From: Sinorhizobium fredii NGR234
GTDB taxonomy: Bacteria > Pseudomonadota > Alphaproteobacteria > Rhizobiales > Rhizobiaceae
Direction: 5' to 3'
Assembly: GCF_000018545.1 (NCBI RefSeq)
Contig: NC_000914.2
Span: forward strand, 124,001 to 188,000
DNA length: 64,000 nt
The position numbers and the translations under genes are program-made. Every line of letters starts with the position of its first letter. The first letter of the stretch is position 1. The notes below the pieces were generated by a model, which saw only the letters and a list, made by a program, of their open reading frames with translations, was not told the origin of the DNA and made no database searches. Positions 9,030 to 18,893 of the stretch are shown here, piece by piece.

Positions 9030-9518
9030 TCAGGCCCGAGCCACTTCGGGATAGGTTTCAATGGCGGCCGTCGCATCATCCACCAGCTTTGCGCCGGCTT
9101 CCGCAAGCTTGCGAAGTGTCGCGAAGCCGAAGCGGTGGATGTCGCGCACTGTTTTCGAAAATACGACCAGCCGCCCGGTCGTTAGAAGCACTCGTCCGAA
9201 GCCCTCATGGCTGATCATCGTGATCGGCGACGCTACCAAACCGGTACGTGCTTCGATTGAAAGCGCGACGGCGGTATAAAAGATATTGAACCGCAACATG
9301 ACGTCCGGACCGGGATCGCCGATGATCGGGATTTCTCGACGCTGCTCTTCAGTGATGATGAAGTGGGCCAACAACTCCGCGTCCGATGCGCGGTCCTGCG
9401 ATCCGTAGGTATCCTGCGCGCGGACCAGCCGCGCGAGGCATTTGACAAATGGCGTGACAAGGGCCGCCTCGTCCACCTTGACATCAGGCGTGCCCGTATT
9501 GATGGACGTTTTTTTCAT
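9030..9518 (-). CDS. NifX-associated nitrogen fixation protein (DUF269)
   Basis: A 162-residue protein of the DUF269 family, found almost only next to nifX in nitrogen fixers and thought to help in FeMo-cofactor biosynthesis or transfer. Recognisable stretches are IPIIGDPGPDVMLRFNIFY, ISHEGFGRVLLTTGRL and HRFGFATLRKLAEAGAKLVDDA. It starts three bases after the nifX stop, so it is the last gene of the nifH-to-nifX run. Part of its sequence has been copied into the chimeric frame at 8177-8596. By recall it corresponds to y4vQ. Confidence 0.88.
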   Translation of the reverse strand: MKKTSINTGTPDVKVDEAALVTPFVKCLARLVRAQDTYGSQDRASDAELLAHFIITEEQRREIPIIGDPGPDVMLRFNIFYTAVALSIEARTGLVASPITMISHEGFGRVLLTTGRLVVFSKTVRDIHRFGFATLRKLAEAGAKLVDDATAAIETYPEVARA

Positions 9519-9521
9519 GAT

Positions 9522-10004
9522 TCAGTCCTCGTCCTCGAATGGTTTTTTCTCTGCGACGCCTGCTTGCGCCAGCACCTTGCGCAACCACGGCGGAGGGGCC
9601 GTCTTGAGCATTTTCTGGGTTCGTGAAAGTACGTCTTGAATGGCTTCCGGCTCTCCCACTCTAATCGGATGAATTTTCGCAGAGACGACCCTGGCTGCGG
9701 AAGGGCCGCCGATAGCCCGACAAAAGAGGAGATGACAGCCTGTCAACGCGGTCACCTTTGGGGTGATGCGGTCCTCGCCCTCGATCGGATGCTTCCCGGA
9801 TTCGTCGGAGACGTCATCGAAGCTCACAGCTTCCACGAAATCCCAGCCGTCGCGCGACACGTCGTAGACTGCAAAGTGCTTGGCCGACCCGAAATGGGCG
9901 TTTAGGACTTTCATGTCCTGCGTCGCGATCGCTATGCGCAATGCGCCGGAACGCCGCGGCTGGATTTCGTCAGTGACGAGCGAGAGGCGACGAACGGAAT
10001 TCAT
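9522..10004 (-). CDS. nifX: FeMo-cofactor carrier protein NifX
   Basis: A 160-residue NifX protein, which binds NifB-co or the VK-cluster between NifB and NifEN during FeMo-cofactor assembly. The NifX/NifB C-terminal domain is visible as RIAIATQDMKVLNAHFGSAKHFAVYDVSRDGW, with CHLLFCRAIGGPSAARVVSAKIHPI later. Its start overlaps the nifN stop by four bases (ATGA), which indicates translational coupling. It is transcribed on the minus strand as part of the nifHDKENX order. Confidence 0.93.
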   Translation of the reverse strand: MNSVRRLSLVTDEIQPRRSGALRIAIATQDMKVLNAHFGSAKHFAVYDVSRDGWDFVEAVSFDDVSDESGKHPIEGEDRITPKVTALTGCHLLFCRAIGGPSAARVVSAKIHPIRVGEPEAIQDVLSRTQKMLKTAPPPWLRKVLAQAGVAEKKPFEDED

Positions 10005-11410
10005 CCGGCATTTCTCCGCTTTCGCATTGCATCGATTTGCTCAAGCGACGGCGCGGGCTGGTTGGCCTGGATGATGTTGGCCGCCTCGAAGATCAGGTCG
10101 CGCGTGCCACGATAGAGAACTGTGAGTTTGTGCTGGCTGCCGAGGCGGTCGAATATCGGGAAGCCGATCCGCAGCAGAGGGATGCCGAGGCGCTCCGCTG
10201 CCTGGCGACCGTGCGAATGGGTAACGAGAAGATCAGCGCCGCCGGCTAGATCTTCGAGATCACCGAGATCGCCGATCTGGACCTTTTCGGCCGGGACTTT
10301 CTCGATAATTTCTGACTCACCCGTAGTCGTAACGGCCGAGATGATCTCGGCGCCAAGTCCCGTAAAAAAGGTGGCAAATTGGTACAACTGGTCCGGCTCG
10401 GTGGCGATCGCGATCTTCTTGCCGGCGAAATGGAAGTGTCCGTCGAGAAGCGCGTCTTGCAGCTGTGAGCGGTGACGGTGGATCTTCGCCGGCGCCGGCA
10501 CGCAGGAAATCTCGGAAAGAAGCGAGACAAACTGGTCGACGTTCTTCAATCCCGTTAGCGACTGGACCAACACGTAAGGCACACCCGTCAACGTCTGCAG
10601 TAGCTCAGCCGGGCGCCGCATATGTTCCCCGATGGCGATGCACCGCACCGCCCTACCCAACTCCTGTATATCCTCGATGCTTGTACCTCCATACGCTGTC
10701 GGCATCCAGCGGTCGGGCACCGTACCGTCGAGGGAGCCTGAGACGTCCGGCACGATCACCGGCCTCAGCCCGAAACCTTCCACCATCTCGCGCAACTGCT
10801 CGATATCGCCTACCGTGAGGTGCCATCCCGGCAGGATCGCAACCTTCTGTTGCTTCCACGGCTGCTCGCTAGGTTTTGTAATCCTCTCGATCAGTGTTGC
10901 CTTTCTCGAGCGAGGCGCCTGCTGACGCCGCAGTGTAATCTGTTGGATCATCGCGGCGACGGCCCTCGCCCAGCCCTCCTCCAAGGCGCCATCGAAATCC
11001 GGCGTGTTTGCCAGCACGACCTCTGTGCCTGCAAGTTCCTCCGCATGCGTCATTTTGATGTTGGCGATTTGCCTTGCGAAATCTTCAGAACGGGTTTCCA
11101 CAAGTGCCGTCGTGCAGATTCCGATCAGCCGCGGATTCGCCCGCTTTTTCAAGTTCAGAATCGCCTCTTCCAGATGGGCTGCCCCGCCCAAGACTGTTGC
11201 CAATTCGTCCATTGCCGTCGTCTGCAGCGGGATCGTTTCCTTGAAATGGCGCACGCACAGCACTAGCGCGAAGCTAGTGCAGCCTTGGCTGCCGTGGAAC
11301 AGCGGTATCGCGCCATCGACCCCGAGAAAGGCTAACGCGGCACCCAGCGGTTGGGACGACTTGAGCGGATTGACCGTCGCTGATTTAGATTGGCGATGGA
11401 TGTGGACCAT
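10001..11410 (-). CDS. nifN: FeMo-cofactor scaffold protein NifN
   Basis: A 469-residue NifK-like subunit of the NifEN scaffold on which the FeMo-cofactor precursor matures. Family marks are QPLGAALAFLGVDGAIPLFHGSQGCTSF near the N-terminus and GICTTALVETRSEDF about residue 95-110. It has a normal length and begins ten bases after the nifE stop with AGGAAAG before the ATG. Its end overlaps nifX. Confidence 0.95.
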   Translation of the reverse strand: MVHIHRQSKSATVNPLKSSQPLGAALAFLGVDGAIPLFHGSQGCTSFALVLCVRHFKETIPLQTTAMDELATVLGGAAHLEEAILNLKKRANPRLIGICTTALVETRSEDFARQIANIKMTHAEELAGTEVVLANTPDFDGALEEGWARAVAAMIQQITLRRQQAPRSRKATLIERITKPSEQPWKQQKVAILPGWHLTVGDIEQLREMVEGFGLRPVIVPDVSGSLDGTVPDRWMPTAYGGTSIEDIQELGRAVRCIAIGEHMRRPAELLQTLTGVPYVLVQSLTGLKNVDQFVSLLSEISCVPAPAKIHRHRSQLQDALLDGHFHFAGKKIAIATEPDQLYQFATFFTGLGAEIISAVTTTGESEIIEKVPAEKVQIGDLGDLEDLAGGADLLVTHSHGRQAAERLGIPLLRIGFPIFDRLGSQHKLTVLYRGTRDLIFEAANIIQANQPAPSLEQIDAMRKRRNAG

Positions 11411-11419
11411 TTGCTTTCC

Positions 11420-12910
11420 TCAACACTCAACGAAGTCACCGGCGTCGTGCCGGCGAATTGAGCGCCCGACACTCGTAGCATCGGTGTCGGGGCGCGTGTT
11501 CGGCAGTGGTTCCTGTGTGGCAGGACGGCTTTCCCACGGTGCCGGCTCCCTCACCTGCGACCAGACCGGGTTGTGAATCGCAAGGTCGATCTGGCGCACG
11601 AGTTCCACCGTGCCGTCATAGCCCGCATAGGGGCGGTGACGCTCTTGGTTGATATCGACCCAGGGCATCTTGGCCTTCAGCGCAATGAATTGCGTGCGCC
11701 CGCCCGACAGCATGATGTCGGCCTTATGTTCTGAGAGCATGGCGTAGAGCTCACGGGGCGACATCGACTCGAACATCTGGAGATCGTCCTTAAGCACCTG
11801 TCTGATGCGCTCCTTGTCCTCGACCGTCGATTTCTTGACCGAGGTGCCAACGATCTCCATGCCGATCTCCATCAGCGCATGAACAAGCGACCAGGATTTC
11901 ACGCCGCCGGTGTTGATGAGCACCCGCTTGCCTTTAAGTCGCGGCCGGTATTCCTCGAGCTTTTTCCACGCAATCGCCTCCTCCTCCGCAATGAGTGCAT
12001 CGGTGCGGTCGAGGATCTCTAGATCGGTACCCTTCTTTACGAGCAGATCGGCAATCTGTCGAAGTGCTTCCGAGGTGGCGGTGATGCCGTAGAAGGATCC
12101 CTCGAAGAACGGGATATCCCAGCGCTCCTCCATTTTGCGGGCAAGGTTGATCAACGCCGTAGAGCACACCAACATGGCTGCTCGAGCGCGATGAGCGGAG
12201 GCAATGTCGAGATAGCGGGCGTCACCGGGAATGCAGGCGCGAACACGAATGCCAAGCCTCTCCAAGAGTGGCTTTACCAACCAGAACTCACCAGACAGGT
12301 TGAACTCGCCAAGGATATTGATGTCGCAAGGGCCGGCATCATCTGGCTCCACCGTGCCGATGACATGGTCGAGCAACGCCTCGCCAGCCAGCTTGTTGCC
12401 GAGGTTCTTCGAACCGACGAAGCCCGGCGAATTGATCGGCACCACCGGTAGGCCGCACGTTTCCTCAGCGCGCTTGCAGATCGCTTCGATGTCGTCGCCG
12501 ATAAGTGCCGTTACACACGTCGCATAGACAAAGATTGCCGGCGGCTGATACGCTTCTCTAATCTGGCGGATCGCTTTGAAGAGCTTCCGCTCGCTGTTCC
12601 CCATCACTATGTCTTGCTCGGTGAGATCGGTCGTGAAGCTGGTGCGCCAAAGCGTCGGACCGGACGACGCCGTACCTCGGTTGTCCCAGGAATTGCCTTC
12701 GCAGGCGAGTGGTGCATGAACCAGATGCGCAACGTCGGTGATCGGCTGCAGCACGATCTTGGCGCCATCGAAGGCGCAGCCTCCGGCCGCCGCGCCGGGG
12801 GTCAGCGGTTTCGAACAGCCTTTACTGCGCGCGTTGGAATCCTTGCTGCGATTTCTCTCACAGGCAGGCTCATCGAAGACATCTTGGATTTTGACATTGA
12901 GCGAAGACAT
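11420..12910 (-). CDS. nifE: FeMo-cofactor scaffold protein NifE
   Basis: A 496-residue NifD-like subunit of the NifEN scaffold. Cysteine regions are seen at GGCAFDGAKIVLQPITDVAH, APLACEGNSWDNRG and [27 protein letters not shown] before the ATG supports the start. A small stem-loop separates it from nifK, and it lies with nifN, nifX and the DUF269 gene as the cofactor-assembly half of the nif run. No separate sigma-54 promoter is visible before it, so it probably depends on the nifH promoter. Confidence 0.95.
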   Translation of the reverse strand: MSSLNVKIQDVFDEPACERNRSKDSNARSKGCSKPLTPGAAAGGCAFDGAKIVLQPITDVAHLVHAPLACEGNSWDNRGTASSGPTLWRTSFTTDLTEQDIVMGNSERKLFKAIRQIREAYQPPAIFVYATCVTALIGDDIEAICKRAEETCGLPVVPINSPGFVGSKNLGNKLAGEALLDHVIGTVEPDDAGPCDINILGEFNLSGEFWLVKPLLERLGIRVRACIPGDARYLDIASAHRARAAMLVCSTALINLARKMEERWDIPFFEGSFYGITATSEALRQIADLLVKKGTDLEILDRTDALIAEEEAIAWKKLEEYRPRLKGKRVLINTGGVKSWSLVHALMEIGMEIVGTSVKKSTVEDKERIRQVLKDDLQMFESMSPRELYAMLSEHKADIMLSGGRTQFIALKAKMPWVDINQERHRPYAGYDGTVELVRQIDLAIHNPVWSQVREPAPWESRPATQEPLPNTRPDTDATSVGRSIRRHDAGDFVEC

Positions 12911-12938
12911 TCGCTAATCTCCAGATTGCATCAGGAGA

Positions 12939-12959
12939 CGGCCGGCGTTTTGCCGACCG
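12939..12959. repeat. Stem-loop between nifK and nifE
   Basis: An 8-bp stem (CGGCCGGC against GCCGACCG, one G-U pair in the transcript) with a five-base loop lies seven bases after the nifK stop. It may protect the upstream nifHDK mRNA or reduce read-through to nifE. Confidence 0.5.
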
Positions 12960-12965
12960 CCGTTC

Positions 12966-14507
12966 TTAGCGGGTCAGGTCATAGGAATAATCGGTCACCG
13001 CCGTCTGCATCGTTTCGCGATCGAGGCGGTCGAAGATCGTGTCGAGGATCGTCGTCAGCAGGCGCAGGCCGCCCTGGTAGCCCATGAGCGGAAAGCGGTG
13101 GTGGTGGTGGCGGTCGAAGATCGGGAACATCAGCCGGATCAGCGGCGTGCCGGTATCGCGCTCGAGATACTTGCCGTAGGAATTGCCGATCAGCAGGTCG
13201 ACCGGCTCGGTGAAGAGCAGCGAGCGCAGGGCCCAGAGATCCTTTCCCGGCCAGACCTTTGCCTGCTTGCCGAAGGGAGAAGAGGCGAGCAGCTCGGTCA
13301 TCTCGGCCTGCCAGGCCGCCGTGCCGTTGGTGGCGAGGCAATGCCGCGGCTCGCCGCCGGTCTCCATGACGAAGCGGGCCATGGCGTAGACGAAGTCCGG
13401 ATCGCCGTAGATCGCGTATGTCTTGCCATGCAGCCAGGATTGGCTGTCGGCCATGGCGTCGACCAGCCGGCCGCGTTCCAGGCGTATCGTCTCGGGGATT
13501 TCCCGGCCGGAAATCGCCGACACCTTCATCAGGAACGCGTCGGTGGCGTTGATCCCGAGCGGGTAATGGAAGGCGGCGGTGGCCTGACCGACCTCCCGGC
13601 AATATTCGAGCGTCTTGCGGCTGTTGTAGTGCTGCAGCGACAGCGTCGCCTCGGCATTGAGTGCCGCCCGCAGCGCCTTGATCGTCGTGCCCCCGTCATA
13701 CATGCGGTATTCGCCGTCGGACGGCGTATCGAACTGGTCGGAGGCATCCTGGATGAAGGTGTAGGACACGCCCATCAGGGTGAGCAGGCGCTGAAGCTCG
13801 CGGTTGTTGCCGACGCAAAAGCCGTCGAAGCCCGGGATGATGTTGATCGTGCCGGCCGCTTGGGTGCGCGCCTGGCCCTTCCAGAAGTGCTCCAGGATGC
13901 CCTTGACCATGCTGTCATAGCCGTCGACATGGCTGCCGACGAAGGCGGGCGTGTGAGCGAACGGCACGTCGAATTCGGGCGGGACTGCGCCTTCGCTCTT
14001 GGCGTTCTCAATGAAGCCATGCAGGTCGTCGCCGATGACCTCGGCCATACAGGTGGTGGAGACGGCAATCATCTTCGGATCGTAGAGCGCGTAGGTATTG
14101 GCGAGCCCGTCGACCATGTTCTTCAGGCCGCCGAACACCGCCGCATCCTCGGTCATCGAGGACGAAACGGCCGAAGCCGGCTCCTTGAAGTGGCGCGACA
14201 AGTGCGAGCGATAATAGGCCACGCAGCCCTGACTGCCATGGACGAACGACATCGTCCGCTCGAAGCCGGCGGCTGCGAACACCGCCCCCAACGGTTGACA
14301 GGCCTTGGCGGGGTTGACGACGAGCGCCTCGCGGGCGAGGTTTTTCTCGCGATATTCCCAGCCCTTGCTGTATTCGCGCTGGTCCGTGACGAGCCGTTCG
14401 GGGTGCGGACATTCGAAGTTCAGCTTCTTCTCCGCGAGCATCTGCCGGTATTCCGGCTCGCGAAACAGCGGCGCATGGTCGAGTATCTTCTCAGCCGATT
14501 GCGGCAT
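12966..14507 (-). CDS. nifK: Nitrogenase MoFe protein beta chain
   Basis: The 513-residue beta subunit of the MoFe protein (dinitrogenase). P-cluster ligands are visible at [25 protein letters not shown] and [12 protein letters not shown]. The length is normal for rhizobial NifK. It follows nifD after 95 bases containing a strong stem-loop. The reading has visibly higher GC and stronger codon bias than nifE, nifN and the flanking plasmid genes, as is usual for very highly expressed nitrogenase genes. Confidence 0.98.
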   Translation of the reverse strand: MPQSAEKILDHAPLFREPEYRQMLAEKKLNFECPHPERLVTDQREYSKGWEYREKNLAREALVVNPAKACQPLGAVFAAAGFERTMSFVHGSQGCVAYYRSHLSRHFKEPASAVSSSMTEDAAVFGGLKNMVDGLANTYALYDPKMIAVSTTCMAEVIGDDLHGFIENAKSEGAVPPEFDVPFAHTPAFVGSHVDGYDSMVKGILEHFWKGQARTQAAGTINIIPGFDGFCVGNNRELQRLLTLMGVSYTFIQDASDQFDTPSDGEYRMYDGGTTIKALRAALNAEATLSLQHYNSRKTLEYCREVGQATAAFHYPLGINATDAFLMKVSAISGREIPETIRLERGRLVDAMADSQSWLHGKTYAIYGDPDFVYAMARFVMETGGEPRHCLATNGTAAWQAEMTELLASSPFGKQAKVWPGKDLWALRSLLFTEPVDLLIGNSYGKYLERDTGTPLIRLMFPIFDRHHHHRFPLMGYQGGLRLLTTILDTIFDRLDRETMQTAVTDYSYDLTR

Positions 14508-14561
14508 GGTGTTTGACCTTCTTGATCTGGCCTCTTAGGCCCAGGGATGTTCGAGAGGTTT

Positions 14562-14598
14562 CCGGTCTTGCCGCGGTCCTCGTGCCGCGCAAGACCGG
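14562..14598. repeat. Strong stem-loop between nifD and nifK
   Basis: CCGGTCTTGC (14562-14571) pairs with GCAAGACCGG (14589-14598), continued by CGCGG against CCGCG with one bulged base and an eight-base loop. It begins four bases after the nifD stop. Such hairpins commonly mark mRNA processing or stabilisation in nifHDK transcripts. Confidence 0.65.
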
Positions 14599-14602
14599 CC
14601 GA

Positions 14603-16117
14603 TCATTCGGCTGCAACTGCGGCCGTCGGCACGGTCATTTTCTTCCAGGGCGCGTCGTAGAGATCCCAGACCGGATTGTTGATGGCGAGATCCATGTCGC
14701 GGGCGAAGATGGCGAAGCCGTCATAGCCGTGATAGGGGCCGGAATAATCCCAGGAGTGCATCTGGCGAAACGGGATGCCCATCTTCTGCACCGGATACTT
14801 CTCCTTGATGCCGGAGCCGACCAGATCGGGGCGGATCCGCTCGATGAACGTGTCCAGTTCGTAACTGGTCGCGTCGTCATAGATCAGCGTGCCCGTCTTC
14901 ACGTAGTGGCCGGTGCGCTGGTAGTCGTCGTTGTGGGCGAATTCGTAGCCGGTGCCGACGATCTGCATGCCGAGGTCCTCATAGGCGGTGATGACGTGGC
15001 GCGGGCGCAAACCACCGACATAGAGCATCACTCGCTTGCCCTGGAGGCGCGGCCAGTACTTGTCGATCACGGCGTCGACCAGCGGCCGGTACTTGGCGAT
15101 GACCCTCTCGGCCCGTTCTTCGATCGTCGGGCCGAAATGCCTGGCTATCTTGCGCAGAGAGGCTTCGATCTGGGAGGGGCCGAAGAAGTTGTATTCCATC
15201 CAGGGGATGGCGTATCTTTCCTCCATGTGCCGGCAGATGTAGTTCATCGACCGGTAGCAGTGGATGAGGTTGAGCTTGGCCCTGGGGGCCCGCTCCACTT
15301 CCGCGAGCGTGGCGTCGCCCGACCAGTTGCCGACGACGCGCAGCCCGATCTCCTCGAGCAGGATGCGCGACGCCCAGGCGTCGCCGCCGATGTTGTAATC
15401 GCCGATGACGTTGACATCGTAGGGACCGGTTTCGAACTCGACGTCCGTCTTGCCGTCCGCCTTGTCGAACACCCAGTCGCGGATGGCGTCGTTGGCGATG
15501 TGATGGCCGAGCGACTGCGAGACGCCGCGGAAGCCTTCGCAGCGCACCGGCACGATCGTCGTTTCGTGTTCGGCGGCCTTCTTGCGCGACACCGCTTCGA
15601 TGTCGTCGCCAATCAGGCCGATCGGACATTCGGACTGGATGGTGATGCCGTTGTTGAGGGGAAACAGCTCCTCGATCTCGTCGATGACCTGTTCCAGCTT
15701 CTTGTCGCCACCAAAGACGATGTCCTTCTCCTGAAAGTCGGAGGTGAACTGCATCGTCACGAAGGTGTCGACGCCGGTGGTGCCGACATAATAGTTGCGG
15801 CGCTGCGACCAGGAATATTGACCGCAGCCAACCGGGCCGTGCGAGATGTGGACCATATCCTTGACCGGGCCCCAGACCACGCCCTTCGAGCCCGCATAGG
15901 CGCAGCCGCGGATCGTCATCACCCCGGGGATCGACTTGATGTTCGACTTCACGTCGCATTCGGAGAGGGTCTCGCCCTCCTCCCCGACCGCCTCGCGGTC
16001 CGATGCGACACTGAGGTGCTTTTGGCGACGCTTGGCCGCCTTGTGTGGGTACTGCGACAGCACTTGCGTGATCAGCTCCTGATGGAGCGCACTGTCATTC
16101 TCGTAATCGAGGCTCAT
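14603..16117 (-). CDS. nifD: Nitrogenase MoFe protein alpha chain
   Basis: The 504-residue alpha subunit of the MoFe protein, which holds the FeMo-cofactor. P-cluster cysteines lie in [22 protein letters not shown] and [11 protein letters not shown]. The cofactor cysteine region is [16 protein letters not shown] and the cofactor histidine region [17 protein letters not shown]. The start is set at 16117 (MSLDYENDS) behind a GGGGG ribosome site; the frame is open to 16186 but that extension overlaps the spacer after nifH. It is second in the nifHDK order. Confidence 0.98.
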
Positions 16118-16213
16118 TGGGCCTGCCCCCTTTTTTGCGTGTCCTCCAAGAAGAGGCACCATTGGTGGAATGTCGCACCGGATCACCGTCCCGGGCAGCG
16201 TCTGCGGCGGCGG

Positions 16214-17191
<978 letters not shown>

Positions 17192-17206
17192 TCAAAAGCC
17201 GTGCCA
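17192..17206 (-). promoter_or_regulatory. Sigma-54-type promoter of nifHDK, variant -12 box
   Basis: Read on the minus strand: TGGCACGGCTTTTGA. The -24 box is perfect, but the -12 box is TTGA where TTGC is expected. The same deviation occurs before nifQ (24842-24856). Confidence 0.7.
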
Positions 17207-17299
17207 AGTCGGTGGAGCGCAGCGGTTGGCTGCCCGATTTTCCAGATTTCTCAGCCGCTTAGACCAAAAAGAGAGCGCCCGCATTAAAACGCAAGCATG

Positions 17300-17315
17300 T
17301 GTCGCGGAGCCGACA
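17300..17315 (-). promoter_or_regulatory. NifA activator site of nifHDK
   Basis: TGTCGCGGAGCCGACA fits TGT-N10-ACA and lies about 95-110 bases upstream of the promoter. The rest of the 17.3-17.7 kb interval shows no recognised gene. Confidence 0.82.
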
Positions 17316-17700
17316 ATTGTACCCAGCAATTGTCGCATAGCGTTGCCTATCAGGCGCTCGGAGCCCACTGCCGCCGATCAGGTACAAGCCGCGGGTTTGG
17401 GAAGCATCTTCTCGGAGGCTTTGCCAGCACTAAGTGTCCGCCGTCCGATCAACTTAAGATGGGTATTTCAGGGCCTCGTCCGATTAAAATCGCGGACTGA
17501 ACTATCGGAGCTCAAATGCGTACGGCCGCCGGTAGGCTGCTTGTCTGTCGTGCGAATGGGTATGCGGCCCATGACGCCCAACTTTCACGAGGAGTTCAGC
17601 TGTAATCTGTGCCGACATTTACGATGGCTCTTAAAACTTGCCGGGCATTCTGACGGCGCCTGAGGAAGTGAGCTGACCCGAAGGTCAGGACGATATAAAC

Positions 17701-18756
17701 TCAAGCCTCCGACCGCCCGAGAGATTTCTGGACTGCCGGGATTATCTTGTCTCCCCAAAGCTCGATCTGGCGCAACATCGTCTTTTGGTCAAAATCCCCC
17801 AGCTGGGTCTGAATTGCAATCTGGTCCGGCTTCAAGACATCGATCTCCTCCAGAAGGCGATCAATCACGCGATTGATGCTGCCAATGGGCAGGTTCTTGC
17901 GCATAGTATCGAACGATAGATCCTGATGCGTCGGCATCTCCTCCAACATATAGCCGTCCTTACTTTGTTGCCGACGCTGTTGCAGTGCCTCGGACAGCCG
18001 GCGCTGGAAGCGGGCGTTATCGATATAGCTGTTGATTTCCGCTCCATCATCACTGGCATAGCAGCACCGCAGTAGCGATACCTTGGAGTCGCGAACCTCC
18101 TTGCCCTCGGATCCAGCGGCGGTCTTAATGATGCCACGCAGCAAGCCCAGAGTTTCCAAGCCGTCATGGAGAGCCGTGACGAAAAGATTGTGACCCTCAC
18201 GATAGGCTCGGGCCATAGTTTTGGAGGATGCGGTAGCAATCCAGATCGGTGGCGTCGGCTTTTGGAGGGTGCGCACCGAAATCGCCGTCGGGGGTATCTG
18301 CATGTAGCGACCGCTGTGGGTGAAGATTTTTTGCTTTAGTCCCTTCAGCAAAATGTCCAGGCATTCCGAAAAGATGGCCGGCGCCTCATCTATATTGACG
18401 CCGAAGCGGTCGAACTCGAACTGCTGGTATCCCGAACCAACGCCGAGTTCGAGTCGACCGTTGGCAACGACGTCGACAAAGCCGATTTCCGCCAGCAGGC
18501 GCTGTGGTTGGTAGAGCGGCAGCACGCAGACTGCGGTTCCGAGGCGAATGGTGCTGGTCAATCCGGCACAGTGGGCTACCATCAGTAGTGGCGACGGGAC
18601 GAGACTGTAGTTGTTAAAGTGGTGCTCGGCGAACCAGGCTGTGCTGAAGCCAGCCTGCTCCGAAAGAATTGCCTGCTCTATCGAGTTGCGGATGACGCTA
18701 GCGGAAGACTGATGATAGCCGCGCTGGGCAGCGAGAATGAACGTTGCGAACTCCAT
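17701..18756 (-). CDS. y4vJ: Luciferase-like (LLM) flavin monooxygenase, y4vJ-like
   Basis: A 351-residue protein of the bacterial luciferase-like family, expected to use reduced FMN (or F420 in other groups) to oxygenate an unknown substrate. Family features are WFAEHHFNNYSLVPSPLLMVAHCAGLT, TSTIRLGTAVCVLPLYQPQRLLAEI and NGRLELGVGSGYQQFEF. The start at 18756 is fixed by AAGGAG seven bases upstream. It is the last gene of a run nifQ-dctA-P450-SnoaL-SDR-LLM on the minus strand, which suggests one metabolic pathway made in nodules. No dedicated flavin reductase is adjacent. Confidence 0.85.
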   Translation of the reverse strand: MEFATFILAAQRGYHQSSASVIRNSIEQAILSEQAGFSTAWFAEHHFNNYSLVPSPLLMVAHCAGLTSTIRLGTAVCVLPLYQPQRLLAEIGFVDVVANGRLELGVGSGYQQFEFDRFGVNIDEAPAIFSECLDILLKGLKQKIFTHSGRYMQIPPTAISVRTLQKPTPPIWIATASSKTMARAYREGHNLFVTALHDGLETLGLLRGIIKTAAGSEGKEVRDSKVSLLRCCYASDDGAEINSYIDNARFQRRLSEALQQRRQQSKDGYMLEEMPTHQDLSFDTMRKNLPIGSINRVIDRLLEEIDVLKPDQIAIQTQLGDFDQKTMLRQIELWGDKIIPAVQKSLGRSEA

Positions 18757-18893
18757 GGTGTCTCCTTGTTTTCGGATCTGGAATCGCGCAGTCGCGGGTC
18801 GCGCCTCGATTGACGAGAAGGTTTCCCTATGGCCCTGCTCATGGCCTCCTAACGCATTCAGAGCGCCAAGCGCTAAAAGCGTGCAAATGCAAT

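Noticed and set aside
13098..14516. Plus-strand open frame of 472 codons across nifK
   Set aside because: Antisense shadow of nifK with low-complexity, biased composition.
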